Positions 1 to 7,918 are shown, numbered from the stretch's first letter. The stretch is DNA of 64,000 nt from Butyrivibrio proteoclasticus B316 (GCF_000145035.1 NC_014387.1:2346001-2410000); one strand, 5' to 3'. Made by a program: numbers and translations. Notes: generated by a model not told the origin, from the letters alone.

Positions 1-401
1 CTTCTTCTGTCTTCATCAAGCTGATTGTAATGATCAGCCAACTCCTGCCTATAAGTCTGAATTGCAAAATACGTCTGCCCTAATGCGATAACTTCCTTGC
101 GAGGATCACCGTTTTGGACAATAAGATAACAAGCATATCTGGAAAGCTCATAATCTTTTGTAGGCTTAGTTGTTGCACCGGCTTCTACGATTTTGCTGAC
201 CTCAGCAAAATCGTCAGAAACAGTGTGTCCACTATTCTCACAGGCAATCATAGCTCGATTGATGACGTTATTGAAATTTCTCCACTGATTATATTCCAAC
301 ACAGGAGCAAGTTCCCTTGCACTCCAAAACTCTGAACCATCCTCACGAACGTGTTTGATATCTTCAAATCTTCTATATTCTTTTCCCTTAAGCGAAGTCA
401 T
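1..401 (-). CDS. dinD: DNA damage-inducible protein D (DinD), 3' end outside window
   Basis: The minus strand from the ATG at 401 reads open to the left edge (about 133 residues), beginning MTSLKGKEYRRFEDIKHV. The stretches FWSARELAPVLEY, ACENSGHTVSDDF and LSRYACYLIVQNGDP, followed by an IALGQTYFAIQTYRQEL segment, are hallmarks of the DinD family. In E. coli, DinD is an SOS-induced protein that inhibits RecA filament activities. The C-terminal half lies beyond the window. A GAAAGGG ribosome binding site sits just upstream of the ATG, and a LexA-type box overlaps the leader, so SOS control fits the family. Identity is confident; whether the gene is intact cannot be judged here. Confidence 0.9.
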   Translation of the reverse strand, partial: MTSLKGKEYRRFEDIKHVREDGSEFWSARELAPVLEYNQWRNFNNVINRAMIACENSGHTVSDDFAEVSKIVEAGATTKPTKDYELSRYACYLIVQNGDPRKEVIALGQTYFAIQTYRQELADHYNQLDEDRR

Positions 402-416
402 TTTTGTGCCCTTTCT

Positions 417-430
417 AGAACTAATGTTCG
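417..430 (-). promoter_or_regulatory. LexA/DinR (SOS) box upstream of dinD
   Basis: Read on the minus strand this is CGAACATTAGTTCT, matching the Gram-positive LexA consensus CGAACNNNNGTTC. It lies 16 bases upstream of the dinD start, just downstream of a TATGAT -10-like hexamer. Both position and family make repression by LexA and induction by DNA damage likely. Confidence 0.75.
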
Positions 431-503
431 CTTTAATCTTATCATATTTATCCCATTATTGCACTAAGAAATCGGATAGTTACCTTTATAAGTTATCCTG
501 AAT

Positions 504-917
504 TTATAGTTCTTTCGTGTAGTAATATCTGGCTCCGGTGTAAGGATATTCTTGTAACGAGAATACTTCTTTATAGCCCAGCTTTGTGTAAAAACCAGGT
601 GCTTGGAAAGAAAATGTATCAACAAAGACATATTTACAGCCTCGCTTGATTGCCTCTTTTTCAGCTGCTTCGATGAGTTCTTTTCCGACGCCATGTCCTC
701 GAAGTTCTTCTGAAACAAAGAGATAATGGACACAAAGCCACTTACCAAAAGTATCAGCTGTAAGTCCGGCTTGTTTATTTCCATTTTCATTCTCAAGAAA
801 AATACCTAAAGGAACATTCTCTGACTTCTCTCGATTGCTAAGATTGTAATCTTTGAGCATTTTATAGATTTCTGCTATATCCGCCTCATTGCCATCATTA
901 GTAATGCGAAACTCCAT
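504..917 (-). CDS. GNAT family N-acetyltransferase
   Basis: A 137-residue single-domain GNAT. The acetyl-CoA pyrophosphate loop is seen as LRGHGVGKELIEAAEKEA, preceded by the VHYLFVSEELRG strand, and the fold ends with the typical GFYTKLGYKEV segment. An ideal GGAGGAG ribosome binding site lies seven bases before the ATG. It transfers an acetyl group from acetyl-CoA to an amine whose identity cannot be read from the sequence; the length fits small-molecule or peptide acetyltransferases. It is one of several unrelated GNAT genes in the first 9 kb. Confidence 0.85.
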   Translation of the reverse strand: MEFRITNDGNEADIAEIYKMLKDYNLSNREKSENVPLGIFLENENGNKQAGLTADTFGKWLCVHYLFVSEELRGHGVGKELIEAAEKEAIKRGCKYVFVDTFSFQAPGFYTKLGYKEVFSLQEYPYTGARYYYTKEL

Positions 918-966
918 GGTCTCCTCCGTTAGTAAGTTATGCTACAATATATTCCCATTTATAGAA

Positions 967-1110
967 TCAGTTTTTTCTCACCGTATATGTATTACCAAAC
1001 AGTTCAAAAATTTCAAAGCCGGCCTTTTCATTAACGGTCCGGTAAAAGCCATTTCTATGTTCTCTCCATCCTTTACCGGATATGCTCCAACATATTTGTA
1101 GTCTGATCAT
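967..1110 (-). pseudogene. small ORF or frameshifted remnant, unrecognised
   Basis: From the ATG at 1110, behind a good AAAGGA ribosome binding site, a 47-residue frame ends NEKAGFEIFELFGNTYTVRKN. The neighbouring frame also reads like protein over the same bases (SDYKYVGAYPVKDGENIEMA), which suggests one gene scrambled by small indels rather than a real 47-residue protein. It sits between a GNAT gene and a deaminase gene on the same strand. I do not recognise a family, and it could equally be a genuine short peptide. Confidence 0.3.
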
Positions 1111-1180
1111 TATTCTTTCCTTTTTTTCACTATCAGTAATATTCGAATAAAACGTACTATCATAGCAGGCCGACAAACTT

Positions 1181-1699
1181 CTATTTGCTTTTCTGTTTTA
1201 CCTCATCCATTTCTGCAATAAGCTCGTCTAACGGACGATATTCTCCGCCCCACCATTCAAAGACGTGCATGCCTTCATCTTCAAGCACTGATTCCTTAAG
1301 TGTCATATTTATTCCAAGTTGCTTAAGCAAACCCTCTCTGTCTACTGCCTGATAATCAAACGGAAGTAATTTGCAGAATTCTTTGTATGAAACTCCACAT
1401 ACAACCTTATGAACTCCCAGTGAAGCTATTGCTGCAAGGCACCTCTCACATGGGGCACAGCTTGTGTAGACTACAGACTTTTCTAAAATGTCGTCTGTAT
1501 ATTTATTTGCACATTTATGAACAAGATTAAATTCTGCATGACCAAAAATCTTTTTTTCAAAATCAGCAGTATTCTCAGCTTCTTCCAGAATTTTACCGTC
1601 ACAAACCAATACCGCGCCAAAAGTGTCAAACCCTTTTTTACCCGCGCTTATCGCTAATTCATAGCACCTTTTCATATAATTCTCATCAATTTCGCCCAT
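1181..1699 (-). CDS. cytidine/deoxycytidylate-type nucleoside deaminase
   Basis: A zinc-dependent deaminase of the CDA/tRNA-adenosine-deaminase superfamily. The catalytic signature is complete: HAE in IFGHAEFNLVH supplies the first zinc ligand and the proton-shuttling glutamate, and SCAPCERCLAA (PCxxC) supplies the other two ligands. I place the start at 1699 (MGEIDENYMKRCYELA), because AGAGG lies seven bases upstream and longer versions would overlap the next gene. The product is about 172 residues, somewhat longer than guanine deaminase-like enzymes, with an extra C-terminal helix region. The substrate could be cytosine, guanine or a damaged or free nucleoside. It is 55 bp downstream of the flavin reductase gene and probably cotranscribed with it. 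Confidence 0.85.
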   Translation of the reverse strand: MGEIDENYMKRCYELAISAGKKGFDTFGAVLVCDGKILEEAENTADFEKKIFGHAEFNLVHKCANKYTDDILEKSVVYTSCAPCERCLAAIASLGVHKVVCGVSYKEFCKLLPFDYQAVDREGLLKQLGINMTLKESVLEDEGMHVFEWWGGEYRPLDELIAEMDEVKQKSK

Positions 1700-1754
1700 A
1701 TCAATACCTCTATATACATCATTTGTCATGGTCAATAAAACTGGAATATAAAAA

Positions 1755-2315
1755 TCAAACAAAATCGCCAATCTTACCTAGCATCTTGCCAATGCTATGA
1801 TACCTGCCTGAATAGACAACCGGATCCAGCACTGTAAGATCAATATCAAATATATCTTCACATACAAGATTTTTATCCATCTGTATATTGCGGATATAAC
1901 AGAAAAAGGTAGTTGAGTCCCCAGTCTCAACCATTCTTGCAACCTCGCATTCATACACCCATCGGCTTTCATTCAATACAGGAACATCCAATACATCTCC
2001 TCTCACAACCTCGTAGGAGACATCATCCTTAGCGCCATCTTTAGCATGTTTAGAGCCAAAGTAATCCATAAGAGGAAGCATATCTGTGCTAACGAGATTG
2101 GCGCTAAATATTCCCGTTCTTAGCACGTTTTTCTTGGTCATCTTAGTCCCAGCCATGCTAATAACAAATAAATACTGGTCACCTTCCTCATGGGTTGCAC
2201 TTGCCCAGGTGATGGGCGCAAAGTTAGCAGTCCCATCCTCATTATTGGTGCCTATAATAAAAGAAGGCTGAACACACATAGAATATTTTGAATCAACAGA
2301 TTGTCTTTTTGCCAT
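1755..2315 (-). CDS. flavin reductase family protein (FMN-binding split barrel)
   Basis: This 186-residue protein has the split-barrel flavin reductase pattern: an N-terminal CVQPSFIIGTNNEDGTANFAP strand pair, the FMN-contacting ITWASA segment, and KMTKKNVLRTGIFSANLVS, where such proteins bind the flavin phosphate. Members use NAD(P)H to reduce FMN or serve as the FMN-binding part of oxidoreductases. The ribosome binding site AAGGAG is well placed. No partner oxygenase is adjacent, so the physiological electron acceptor is unknown. The name rests on whole-sequence pattern rather than one diagnostic motif. Confidence 0.75.
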   Translation of the reverse strand: MAKRQSVDSKYSMCVQPSFIIGTNNEDGTANFAPITWASATHEEGDQYLFVISMAGTKMTKKNVLRTGIFSANLVSTDMLPLMDYFGSKHAKDGAKDDVSYEVVRGDVLDVPVLNESRWVYECEVARMVETGDSTTFFCYIRNIQMDKNLVCEDIFDIDLTVLDPVVYSGRYHSIGKMLGKIGDFV

Positions 2316-2354
2316 TTTTTCTCCTTAGATAGTAGGTTTTACTGGAATAAAATA

Positions 2355-3275
2355 TTAGTTGCTGCTTCTCCTTTTAAGGTAGCTATCCGCCTTTTTTAGC
2401 ATCTCTTTTTTATTGTCATACTCAATAGTATTGATAGCATCTTCAAGTTTGAGACTCTTCAGAGATTTAACCTCGTTTGGTCTTACTATGCACGGACATG
2501 AGTCTTTATACTCTGCCAAGAAATACACCACTTGCTTGGTTACGCCTGGTTTTTCCGATAGCTGGTATTGTTCGCTTATCCTAAAATCAGTGCATAACTC
2601 GACTTCCAGATTTGTTTCTTCCTTTATTTCACGAAGCGCGGTTTCTATTTCAGTCTCGCCTTCTTCCATATGTCCTTTTGGAAAGCTGTGAAATCCGCTC
2701 ATTTCCTCAACTAAAAGATATTTTATTACTCCACCGTCTATAGTGTATACTATTGCCCCGCAAGATTTTTCAAACTTATCATTGAATTCTTTTTTACCCA
2801 GTTCCATGTAAATATAAAGAGAAGGATCTTCTCCTAAAGCAATAACATACTCAGGCATTTCTTTCTGAATAAATCCCAACTTACGGTACAAGTTTATTGC
2901 CTTGGCATTAGCTGGATGGGGATCAACCCACAGATTTTCAGCTCCTTGTTTAAAAGCTTCTTGAATAGAGTATAGTAGCGCCTGCGTTGCAATCCCTCGG
3001 CCCCTGGCAAATTCAAATAACTTAATATCCAAAGAAGCATTTTTAGTTTCCGAATCAATACGATATTGAGTCTCACCGCAGTACTTACCATCCTCAAAGA
3101 TTGAATAGTGATTTTGCTTTGGCCTTGCCGATATGAATCTATCTAACCATTCCTTTACTGCTTCTTCTGTCTCATGCAATCCTCCTGGCCAGATATATCT
3201 CATGACGTCTTCATCAGCCCACAAGCTTTGTATATCCTTGATATCATCATATGTTGATTCTTTAATACTTATCAC
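2355..3275 (-). CDS. fusion of GNAT acetyltransferase and Nudix hydrolase
   Basis: A 306-residue two-domain protein starting at GTG. Residues 1-150 form a GNAT domain with the acetyl-CoA loop FARGRGIATQALLYS and the LYRKLGF end. Residues 165-300 form a Nudix domain close to asymmetrical Ap4A hydrolases: SCGAIVYT, YLLVEEMSGFHSFPKGH, then the Nudix box GHMEEGETEIETALREIKEE. The last box position, usually glycine, is asparagine (EETNL); all metal-binding glutamates are kept. A dinucleoside polyphosphate or damaged-nucleotide substrate is plausible for the second half. The two activities may act on one aminoacyl- or peptidyl-nucleotide substrate, but that is inference. Confidence 0.85.
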   Translation of the reverse strand: MISIKESTYDDIKDIQSLWADEDVMRYIWPGGLHETEEAVKEWLDRFISARPKQNHYSIFEDGKYCGETQYRIDSETKNASLDIKLFEFARGRGIATQALLYSIQEAFKQGAENLWVDPHPANAKAINLYRKLGFIQKEMPEYVIALGEDPSLYIYMELGKKEFNDKFEKSCGAIVYTIDGGVIKYLLVEEMSGFHSFPKGHMEEGETEIETALREIKEETNLEVELCTDFRISEQYQLSEKPGVTKQVVYFLAEYKDSCPCIVRPNEVKSLKSLKLEDAINTIEYDNKKEMLKKADSYLKRRSSN

Positions 3276-3317
3276 TTTGTTCCGCCCCTATATTTTTTCT
3301 GGAAGATAGCGTTTCAC

Positions 3318-3899
3318 TCACCATCTTTTCCCATCTCTATTAAAAAAATATCCCAAGTTGATCCTAACTTCGCGCCTGCCTATATCATTATTTGTATAAC
3401 AACAAGTATCAAATCCTATAAGTTCAAATCCTTCATGGAGGTAGAAACCTATCGCGCTGGTATTGCATGACTGTGTCTCAAGCATGAGTGCTCTTCTTTT
3501 CTGCTTCTGTGCAACCTCTTTTGCCTTATCCATCAGTTGTTTACCAAGCCCTTTGCCTCTGAGATTATCTGACACCCAAAGTTCTGTAACCATCAATCTG
3601 TTTGACCATTCTTCGGGACAAACTTCAATGCATGCCAAAAGTTCATTGTTATCACCTACGACTCCGAAGGCTTCTGCCTTCTCCCAATGATCCTGATACA
3701 AAGAATCCGGGAAGTCATATTCTTCAGGAGTATGAACAATTTCGCTCTCAGCCTTCCTTTTGACAAGCTCAATCTTACATCCATCGTTATCAAGCTGCTT
3801 TATTTCAAAATCATAATAGCTGTCACTCCTTGTAACTAATGGAACCACAGCACCCTTCCATTGTTCTTTAGGTAAAGCTACTATTTCTATTTTATTCAT
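3318..3899 (-). CDS. GNAT family N-acetyltransferase, streptothricin acetyltransferase-like
   Basis: The C-terminal half carries the GNAT loop LRGKGLGKQLMDKAKEVA and then RALMLETQSCNTSAIGFYLHEGF with a FDTCCYTNND tail. This resembles the streptothricin acetyltransferase (SatA/YyaR) group, where LMLETQ, FY and DT..Y.N are conserved. Family members acetylate the beta-lysine of streptothricin, but related chromosomal copies have unknown substrates, so resistance is only a possibility. The start at 3899 is preferred: it overlaps the upstream phosphatase stop as ATGA, with AAGG just upstream, implying translational coupling. Confidence 0.75.
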   Translation of the reverse strand: MNKIEIVALPKEQWKGAVVPLVTRSDSYYDFEIKQLDNDGCKIELVKRKAESEIVHTPEEYDFPDSLYQDHWEKAEAFGVVGDNNELLACIEVCPEEWSNRLMVTELWVSDNLRGKGLGKQLMDKAKEVAQKQKRRALMLETQSCNTSAIGFYLHEGFELIGFDTCCYTNNDIGRREVRINLGYFFNRDGKRW

Positions 3900-4492
3900 A
3901 GCCTTTCTCTTATCCACTCTAATTCCTCTATACTGAATTCAATAGGTGACGCATTGTCAACCTCAATTGTATGCGACTGCTCAAAAGGTATATTTCTTTT
4001 CATAGCAAGAAGCGTCATGATAACAGCTCCGTGGGATATTATCAGGAGGTTCTTATCTGAAGAACTGTCGTGCTGACCAAGAATATAATCAAGTGCTTTA
4101 AACAGTCTTTCCATAACCATTTGATATGATTCGCCGCCAGGGGTGCAATTATATCTCTTATTTGAAAGCCACAGCTTATGCTCTTCATCATATAAAGAAA
4201 GAATCTCATCCCAGGTATGCCCTTCAAACAATCCCAGATTCATTTCTTCCAGGCCTCTAACTATTTCATATCCTGTATGGAAATGCTCATCTACTATCTG
4301 CGCAGTTTTTACAGCTCTAGCCTGATAGCTGGTGTATATCTTTTCAAAAGAAATATCTCTATCTTCAAGATTCTTGCAAAGAAGTTGCGCCTGCGCTATT
4401 CCATTCTCATTCAAAGGAATATCAGTCGTACCTTGAACTTTTCCTATTATATTCCAATCTGTTTGTCCATGTCTCGCAAAATATATCTTCAC
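3896..4492 (-). CDS. histidine phosphatase family protein (phosphoglycerate mutase-like)
   Basis: This 198-residue protein opens with the RHG catalytic motif (IYFARHGQTDWN), whose histidine becomes phosphorylated. It keeps the second conserved histidine in LLIISHGAVIMTLL, the arginine of YTSYQARAVKTAQ and the glutamate of LEEMNLGLFEGH. This is the cofactor-dependent mutase/phosphatase superfamily; members of this size are usually broad phosphatases acting on sugar phosphates, alpha-ribazole phosphate or nucleotides. Translation starts at GTG, overlapping the kinase gene stop (GTGA), and the gene is coupled downstream to the GNAT gene. Three genes therefore form a tight translational chain. 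Confidence 0.85.
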   Translation of the reverse strand: MKIYFARHGQTDWNIIGKVQGTTDIPLNENGIAQAQLLCKNLEDRDISFEKIYTSYQARAVKTAQIVDEHFHTGYEIVRGLEEMNLGLFEGHTWDEILSLYDEEHKLWLSNKRYNCTPGGESYQMVMERLFKALDYILGQHDSSSDKNLLIISHGAVIMTLLAMKRNIPFEQSHTIEVDNASPIEFSIEELEWIRERL

Positions 4493-5004
4493 AATTCCCT
4501 CTTTTCATACTCCATGCGAATAAAATCTTTGGCATCCCCAGAAGTTGTAAATCTTTTATACTTCGAACCATGTTCAGACAGATACCCAATGATTTCTTTC
4601 CTGTCTCTATCATATTCAAACACCCACTTTATGTTGTACCAAAGGAACTTGAACGTAGGTTTTGAATTGTATTCTTCTTTTCCTGCTCTCTGCATTAACC
4701 AACGCTTTATTATTCTTACCAATCTTTTACAGAGTGGTACATCTAACAGTATGATGTAATCACATTTTCCAAAGCTCTCACGCAACAGCTTTCTTGGTGA
4801 TCCTTCTACAATCCAGTTATCACCATTTATTATTTCTTGGAATAGTTCGTCGCGATCTTTGTCACTGCGCTTTTTATCTCCTTCTGGAGTGCGCTCCCAA
4901 ACAATATTGTCTTTCTGATAAAACGGAATGTTATATATTTCTGATAATTCTCTTGCAAGTGTAGTCTTCCCACTAGCAACAGATCCTATGATATCTAGTT
5001 TCAT
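4489..5004 (-). CDS. P-loop nucleotide kinase-like protein (adenylate kinase/FlaR-like)
   Basis: Starts at the ATG 5004 (MKLDIIGSVASGKTTLAREL), with GGAG eight bases upstream; the longer open frame has no ribosome binding site. The Walker A loop is GSVASGKTT at residues 6-14. A WIVEGSPRKLL segment and a basic lid-like stretch (RLVRIIKRWLMQRAGKEE) are typical of the small AAA/adenylate-kinase-like proteins often annotated as DNA topology modulation protein FlaR. These bind ATP and probably phosphorylate a small substrate; the true substrate is unknown. It is the first of three overlapping genes with the phosphatase and a GNAT, hinting that the kinase, phosphatase and acetyltransferase modify one compound. 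Confidence 0.75.
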   Translation of the reverse strand: MKLDIIGSVASGKTTLARELSEIYNIPFYQKDNIVWERTPEGDKKRSDKDRDELFQEIINGDNWIVEGSPRKLLRESFGKCDYIILLDVPLCKRLVRIIKRWLMQRAGKEEYNSKPTFKFLWYNIKWVFEYDRDRKEIIGYLSEHGSKYKRFTTSGDAKDFIRMEYEKREL

Positions 5005-5151
5005 ATCATTTCTCCATTCCGCCGTATGTACGGGCTTACTAATTTCATCAGCATTTTTCACACCACTATGTGCACCTTAAAAGAACACGTTCAAGCAAAA
5101 AGCCTGAACACATTCTGTAATCCGCTTTATTCCATTATCTATTTTCAATAT

Positions 5152-5802
5152 TTATTCTTTCTTATCTTCAAGTCCTTCTATGTTATCATTTATCCTATTC
5201 ATCCACTGAACATCCGATGTTTCCAATTTTCCAAATAACTTACTGAAATTACTCGAACCATCCACGTGATCATCCTGAGGCATTTTAACAATTCTTTCTT
5301 TCATGTCATTGTAATTATCAACACCAATACTTTCCATTACCTTATCAATCTGATCTGCTCTGCCTTTATACCCCTTAACACCAGTATATTTTTCAATAAG
5401 AGGTGCATTTGTAGCTTTGGCAGGTCTTTTGATAATTTCGTCAGTCCAATGCTTGGAAACAATCTGCATGGTACATGGATTGCCGAAGATAACCACTTCA
5501 TCAGCTGCGTTATCTACACCATGGAATTCATTTATCTTGCGCTTGATATCTTCATACTGCTCATAAGGCTTCTTCTCAGTATCACAGAATACAAGAACAA
5601 CTTCATATGCCCCATTCTGGTATCTATCCTGATATCGAGCAGGAATGTTGCCATTTCCTTCCGCATTAACAAGAGAAATATCATAGATATCGTTCCATAC
5701 ATGAAGACAATTCAGCCTCTCAAGGTACTTGTACTCCTCATTCCCTTCGCAGATAATACAGACTTTATGCTTGTCAGAAATGTCAGGAAGTCTATTCGCC
5801 AT
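5152..5802 (-). CDS. TOPRIM-domain protein, RloB/AriB-like, partner of the upstream ATPase
   Basis: This 216-residue protein begins with a TOPRIM-like glutamate motif (KVCIICEGNEEYKYLERL). A hydrophobic strand and acidic motif follow (YEVVLVFCDTEKKP), then a VIFGNPCTMQIVSKHW segment that mirrors the SNP..E.W region of RloB-type proteins. TOPRIM nucleases use these acidic residues to bind magnesium. The gene overlaps the ATPase gene by 11 bases, so the two are translated together. This order, an SMC/OLD-like ATPase followed by a small TOPRIM protein, is that of RloA-RloB and PARIS (AriA-AriB) anti-phage modules. A nuclease effector that is held or released by the ATPase is therefore the leading hypothesis. 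The exact family assignment needs a profile search. Confidence 0.65.
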   Translation of the reverse strand: MANRLPDISDKHKVCIICEGNEEYKYLERLNCLHVWNDIYDISLVNAEGNGNIPARYQDRYQNGAYEVVLVFCDTEKKPYEQYEDIKRKINEFHGVDNAADEVVIFGNPCTMQIVSKHWTDEIIKRPAKATNAPLIEKYTGVKGYKGRADQIDKVMESIGVDNYNDMKERIVKMPQDDHVDGSSNFSKLFGKLETSDVQWMNRINDNIEGLEDKKE

Positions 5803-7069
5803 CTACAGTTTCCTCCTTCGCGTTCCCCTTAATGCTAAGAAGAGAATTGATAAGCTCAGGATCTGGCAAAGCTGCAAATGCGCCCTTACGATACTTTTCT
5901 ATAATGTCAGAAGTGTCTCTGACACCGTTTTCAGCAGTAAAATCTGACAGAGAATATACATAAACACCATTCTCATCCTTATCAACAAACCAAATTTGTT
6001 CTTTTCTGAACAAGCGCTTGCAATCCATAAGGTTAATATCATGTACTGTGAAGATCATCTGAGCATCTGTGTTTAATTCATTATTAAACATTGCTACAGT
6101 AGCTCTTGTAAGCTTAAAATGTATACTGCTATCAAGCTCATCCACCACTAGAATTCTTCCCTGCTCAAGAGCCTCTATAACATAGCTTGCTATGGCAGCT
6201 ATCTTCTTTGTCCCAGTAGAATCAAAGAGCATACTTGGTACCTGAACGCCCTTATATGTAGAAACTAACCTAATCTGATCCATAACACTATCTGGAATAT
6301 CAAGTACCTTTTCCTCAGGCTTGCCGACCGCATCACCTGATGCAATCTTAATATTTCCCATTTCTACATATTCAAAATTATCCATGTAAAGGTCCGCGTT
6401 TTTTATAAAACCTACAACTTTCTGCTGAAGCTGATTCTTATTTTTCATGAGTTCTATAGTATGTTCCATAGGAATATTATTCATATTGATAACATCTATT
6501 TTCTCGGCAAATCCAACCAAAATTCCCTTCATCTCATTGAGCGCCTTAAACTTACTAGAATCAATCAAATGAAAAATAACGTTGCTCTTGGCCAAAACTG
6601 GCATCATGGTCATAAGATCAGCATCAATACACTCAAACTCATCATTAAGCGTGTCACGTTTAAACCAACACACATCTTTTTCGTTATTGTATTGATCCTT
6701 CATAATTTCTACAAATGATTCAAATACATAAGCCTCTTCCTTCACATCATACTTGAAATCATAAGCGAACTCCCTACCATTTGATAAGAAGGTGATTCCA
6801 AGTTCACAAATATCATTATTTGTGAAAATATTTGACATAAGGCCATTCTCCTTATTAAGAAGAACACTTTTTATGGCTTTAATGCATCTAATAAGACATG
6901 TCTTTCCTGCATTATTTGGTCCATATATTCCTGCAGTCTTAAGAACATTAAAATTGTTCTCTCTATGTACATTTGAAGCAAATTTTTTGTTACGCATATC
7001 AGCTTTCATCGAAAAAGCGACTTGATCATCAAATGCAAAACAATTCTTCGCTCTTACTTCTATGATCAT
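5792..7069 (-). CDS. AAA_15/OLD-type ATPase of a putative two-gene defence module
   Basis: Starts at ATG 7069 (MIIEVRAKNCFAF) behind a perfect GGAGG; the longer frame lacks a ribosome binding site. The 425-residue protein has an N-terminal RecF-like strand set, Walker A GIYGPNNAGKTCLIR around residue 45-60, a middle insertion, and Walker B ILVVDELDSSIHFKL. The ABC-type switch histidine is in QMIFTVHDINLMDC. This is the COG1106/AAA_15 layout shared by RloA, AriA and OLD nuclease ATPases, which sense phage products and control a toxic partner. No nuclease domain is visible within it; the TOPRIM activity is on the overlapping downstream gene. It has its own promoter with two dyads upstream (7111-7155). 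Confidence 0.8.
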   Translation of the reverse strand: MIIEVRAKNCFAFDDQVAFSMKADMRNKKFASNVHRENNFNVLKTAGIYGPNNAGKTCLIRCIKAIKSVLLNKENGLMSNIFTNNDICELGITFLSNGREFAYDFKYDVKEEAYVFESFVEIMKDQYNNEKDVCWFKRDTLNDEFECIDADLMTMMPVLAKSNVIFHLIDSSKFKALNEMKGILVGFAEKIDVINMNNIPMEHTIELMKNKNQLQQKVVGFIKNADLYMDNFEYVEMGNIKIASGDAVGKPEEKVLDIPDSVMDQIRLVSTYKGVQVPSMLFDSTGTKKIAAIASYVIEALEQGRILVVDELDSSIHFKLTRATVAMFNNELNTDAQMIFTVHDINLMDCKRLFRKEQIWFVDKDENGVYVYSLSDFTAENGVRDTSDIIEKYRKGAFAALPDPELINSLLSIKGNAKEETVDGE

Positions 7070-7110
7070 TGCAAACCTCCATACAACCCAAATAGTCATT
7101 AGTTACTTTG

Positions 7111-7155
7111 ATTATAACGCATAATATTTTTTATGCAATATTTTTACATGTAAAA
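7111..7155 (-). promoter_or_regulatory. promoter and dyad operators of the ATPase/TOPRIM operon
   Basis: On the minus strand TTGCAT and TATAAT are separated by 16 bp (TATAAT at 7111-7116, -35 at 7133-7138), about 40 bases before the ATPase ATG. A 6+6 dyad GCATAA-N6-TTATGC (7119-7136) fills the space between -35 and -10, and a perfect 14-bp palindrome TTTTACATGTAAAA lies just upstream (7142-7155). Both look like binding sites for a repressor or activator; no regulator gene is adjacent. Confidence 0.6.
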
Positions 7156-7190
7156 TGTTAATGAATCTCCGCCCAATTTTGGGCCTAAGA

Positions 7191-7226
7191 AAAGAGCCGT
7201 CATTCTGTTAAGAACAACCGCTCTTT
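7191..7226 (-). terminator. intrinsic terminator after the HD-domain gene
   Basis: AAAGAGC and GCTCTTT form the outer stem, with TTCT/AGAA as inner pairing, followed on the minus strand by TTTTCTT. It lies 30 bases after the HD gene stop and upstream of the ATPase promoter, separating the two units. Confidence 0.55.
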
Positions 7227-7255
7227 ATGTAATAATATATCCTACTGAAATTAGT

Positions 7256-7918
7256 TCATTCAAAGCCTTTCTTAGCCTGCGCTATGATCTGTTCAAGAAG
7301 TTCAATTCTCTGAGTTAGTTCTTTATCCATCATATCCTTGGCGGTCTTAGTTCCCCTTGGAAGTGTCATGTACCATCTAGCTATATCAATCTGCTTTTGA
7401 CAGGATTCGATGATCTCGACATTTGTCTTTTCGTGAACAGAGCTGCCCATAGCCATTGCAATCCTGATAATATCGAATCTGTCGATATCATCGCTGTCTC
7501 TGATGGTGGTCTGGAATACGCTCATATCCTCAGGTAACGTGTCAGTCAGATTATGCCTTCCGATTCCCTGCACTATTTCTTTTGCCATATCAGGATCATA
7601 GCCTATTCTGGCAAGATACTCTGCGGCAATATCGGCGCTTACCTGTGGATGTATGCGCCAGTCGTCACCACATTCTCTGTAGCCAACGTCATGAAGAAGG
7701 CAGGCAACAACAGTATCGGTGACAGGGAGGTTCTCAGCAATCGCGATCATCCTGCCGTTTTCTGCAACTCGTATTGAATGTTCGTAGCGATAGAGCATGT
7801 CGCCTCTATCAGGCGTTGGTCCAAGCATCTCATGAACAAATTTCTTGGTGGTTTCTATCACATCTTCTGTTTTATTGTATCGATCAAGTATCTCTAGTGC
7901 TCTTTCTGATAAAGACAT
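7256..7918 (-). CDS. HD-domain phosphohydrolase
   Basis: A 220-residue HD-domain protein. The metal ligands appear in order: YRYEHSIRV (H), CLLHDVGYRE (HD), IHPQVSADIA (H) and RDSDDIDRFD (D), the full H..HD..D set that binds divalent metal and hydrolyses phosphoesters. Small stand-alone HD proteins of this type act on nucleotides or related compounds; the substrate here is unknown. The ATG lies inside the 3' end of the upstream GNAT gene (25-bp overlap), with AAAGGGG as ribosome binding site, so translation is probably coupled. Confidence 0.8.
   Translation of the reverse strand: MSLSERALEILDRYNKTEDVIETTKKFVHEMLGPTPDRGDMLYRYEHSIRVAENGRMIAIAENLPVTDTVVACLLHDVGYRECGDDWRIHPQVSADIAAEYLARIGYDPDMAKEIVQGIGRHNLTDTLPEDMSVFQTTIRDSDDIDRFDIIRIAMAMGSSVHEKTNVEIIESCQKQIDIARWYMTLPRGTKTAKDMMDKELTQRIELLEQIIAQAKKGFE

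Noticed and set aside
114..335. Plus-strand 73-residue frame
   Set aside because: It is the antisense of dinD, whose minus-strand translation is clearly DinD.
464..796. Minus-strand 110-residue frame overlapping the first GNAT gene
   Set aside because: Shadow frame; the GNAT frame has the motifs and ribosome binding site.
4217..4759. 180-residue plus-strand frame
   Set aside because: Antisense to the phosphatase and kinase genes; no ribosome binding site and no recognisable domain.
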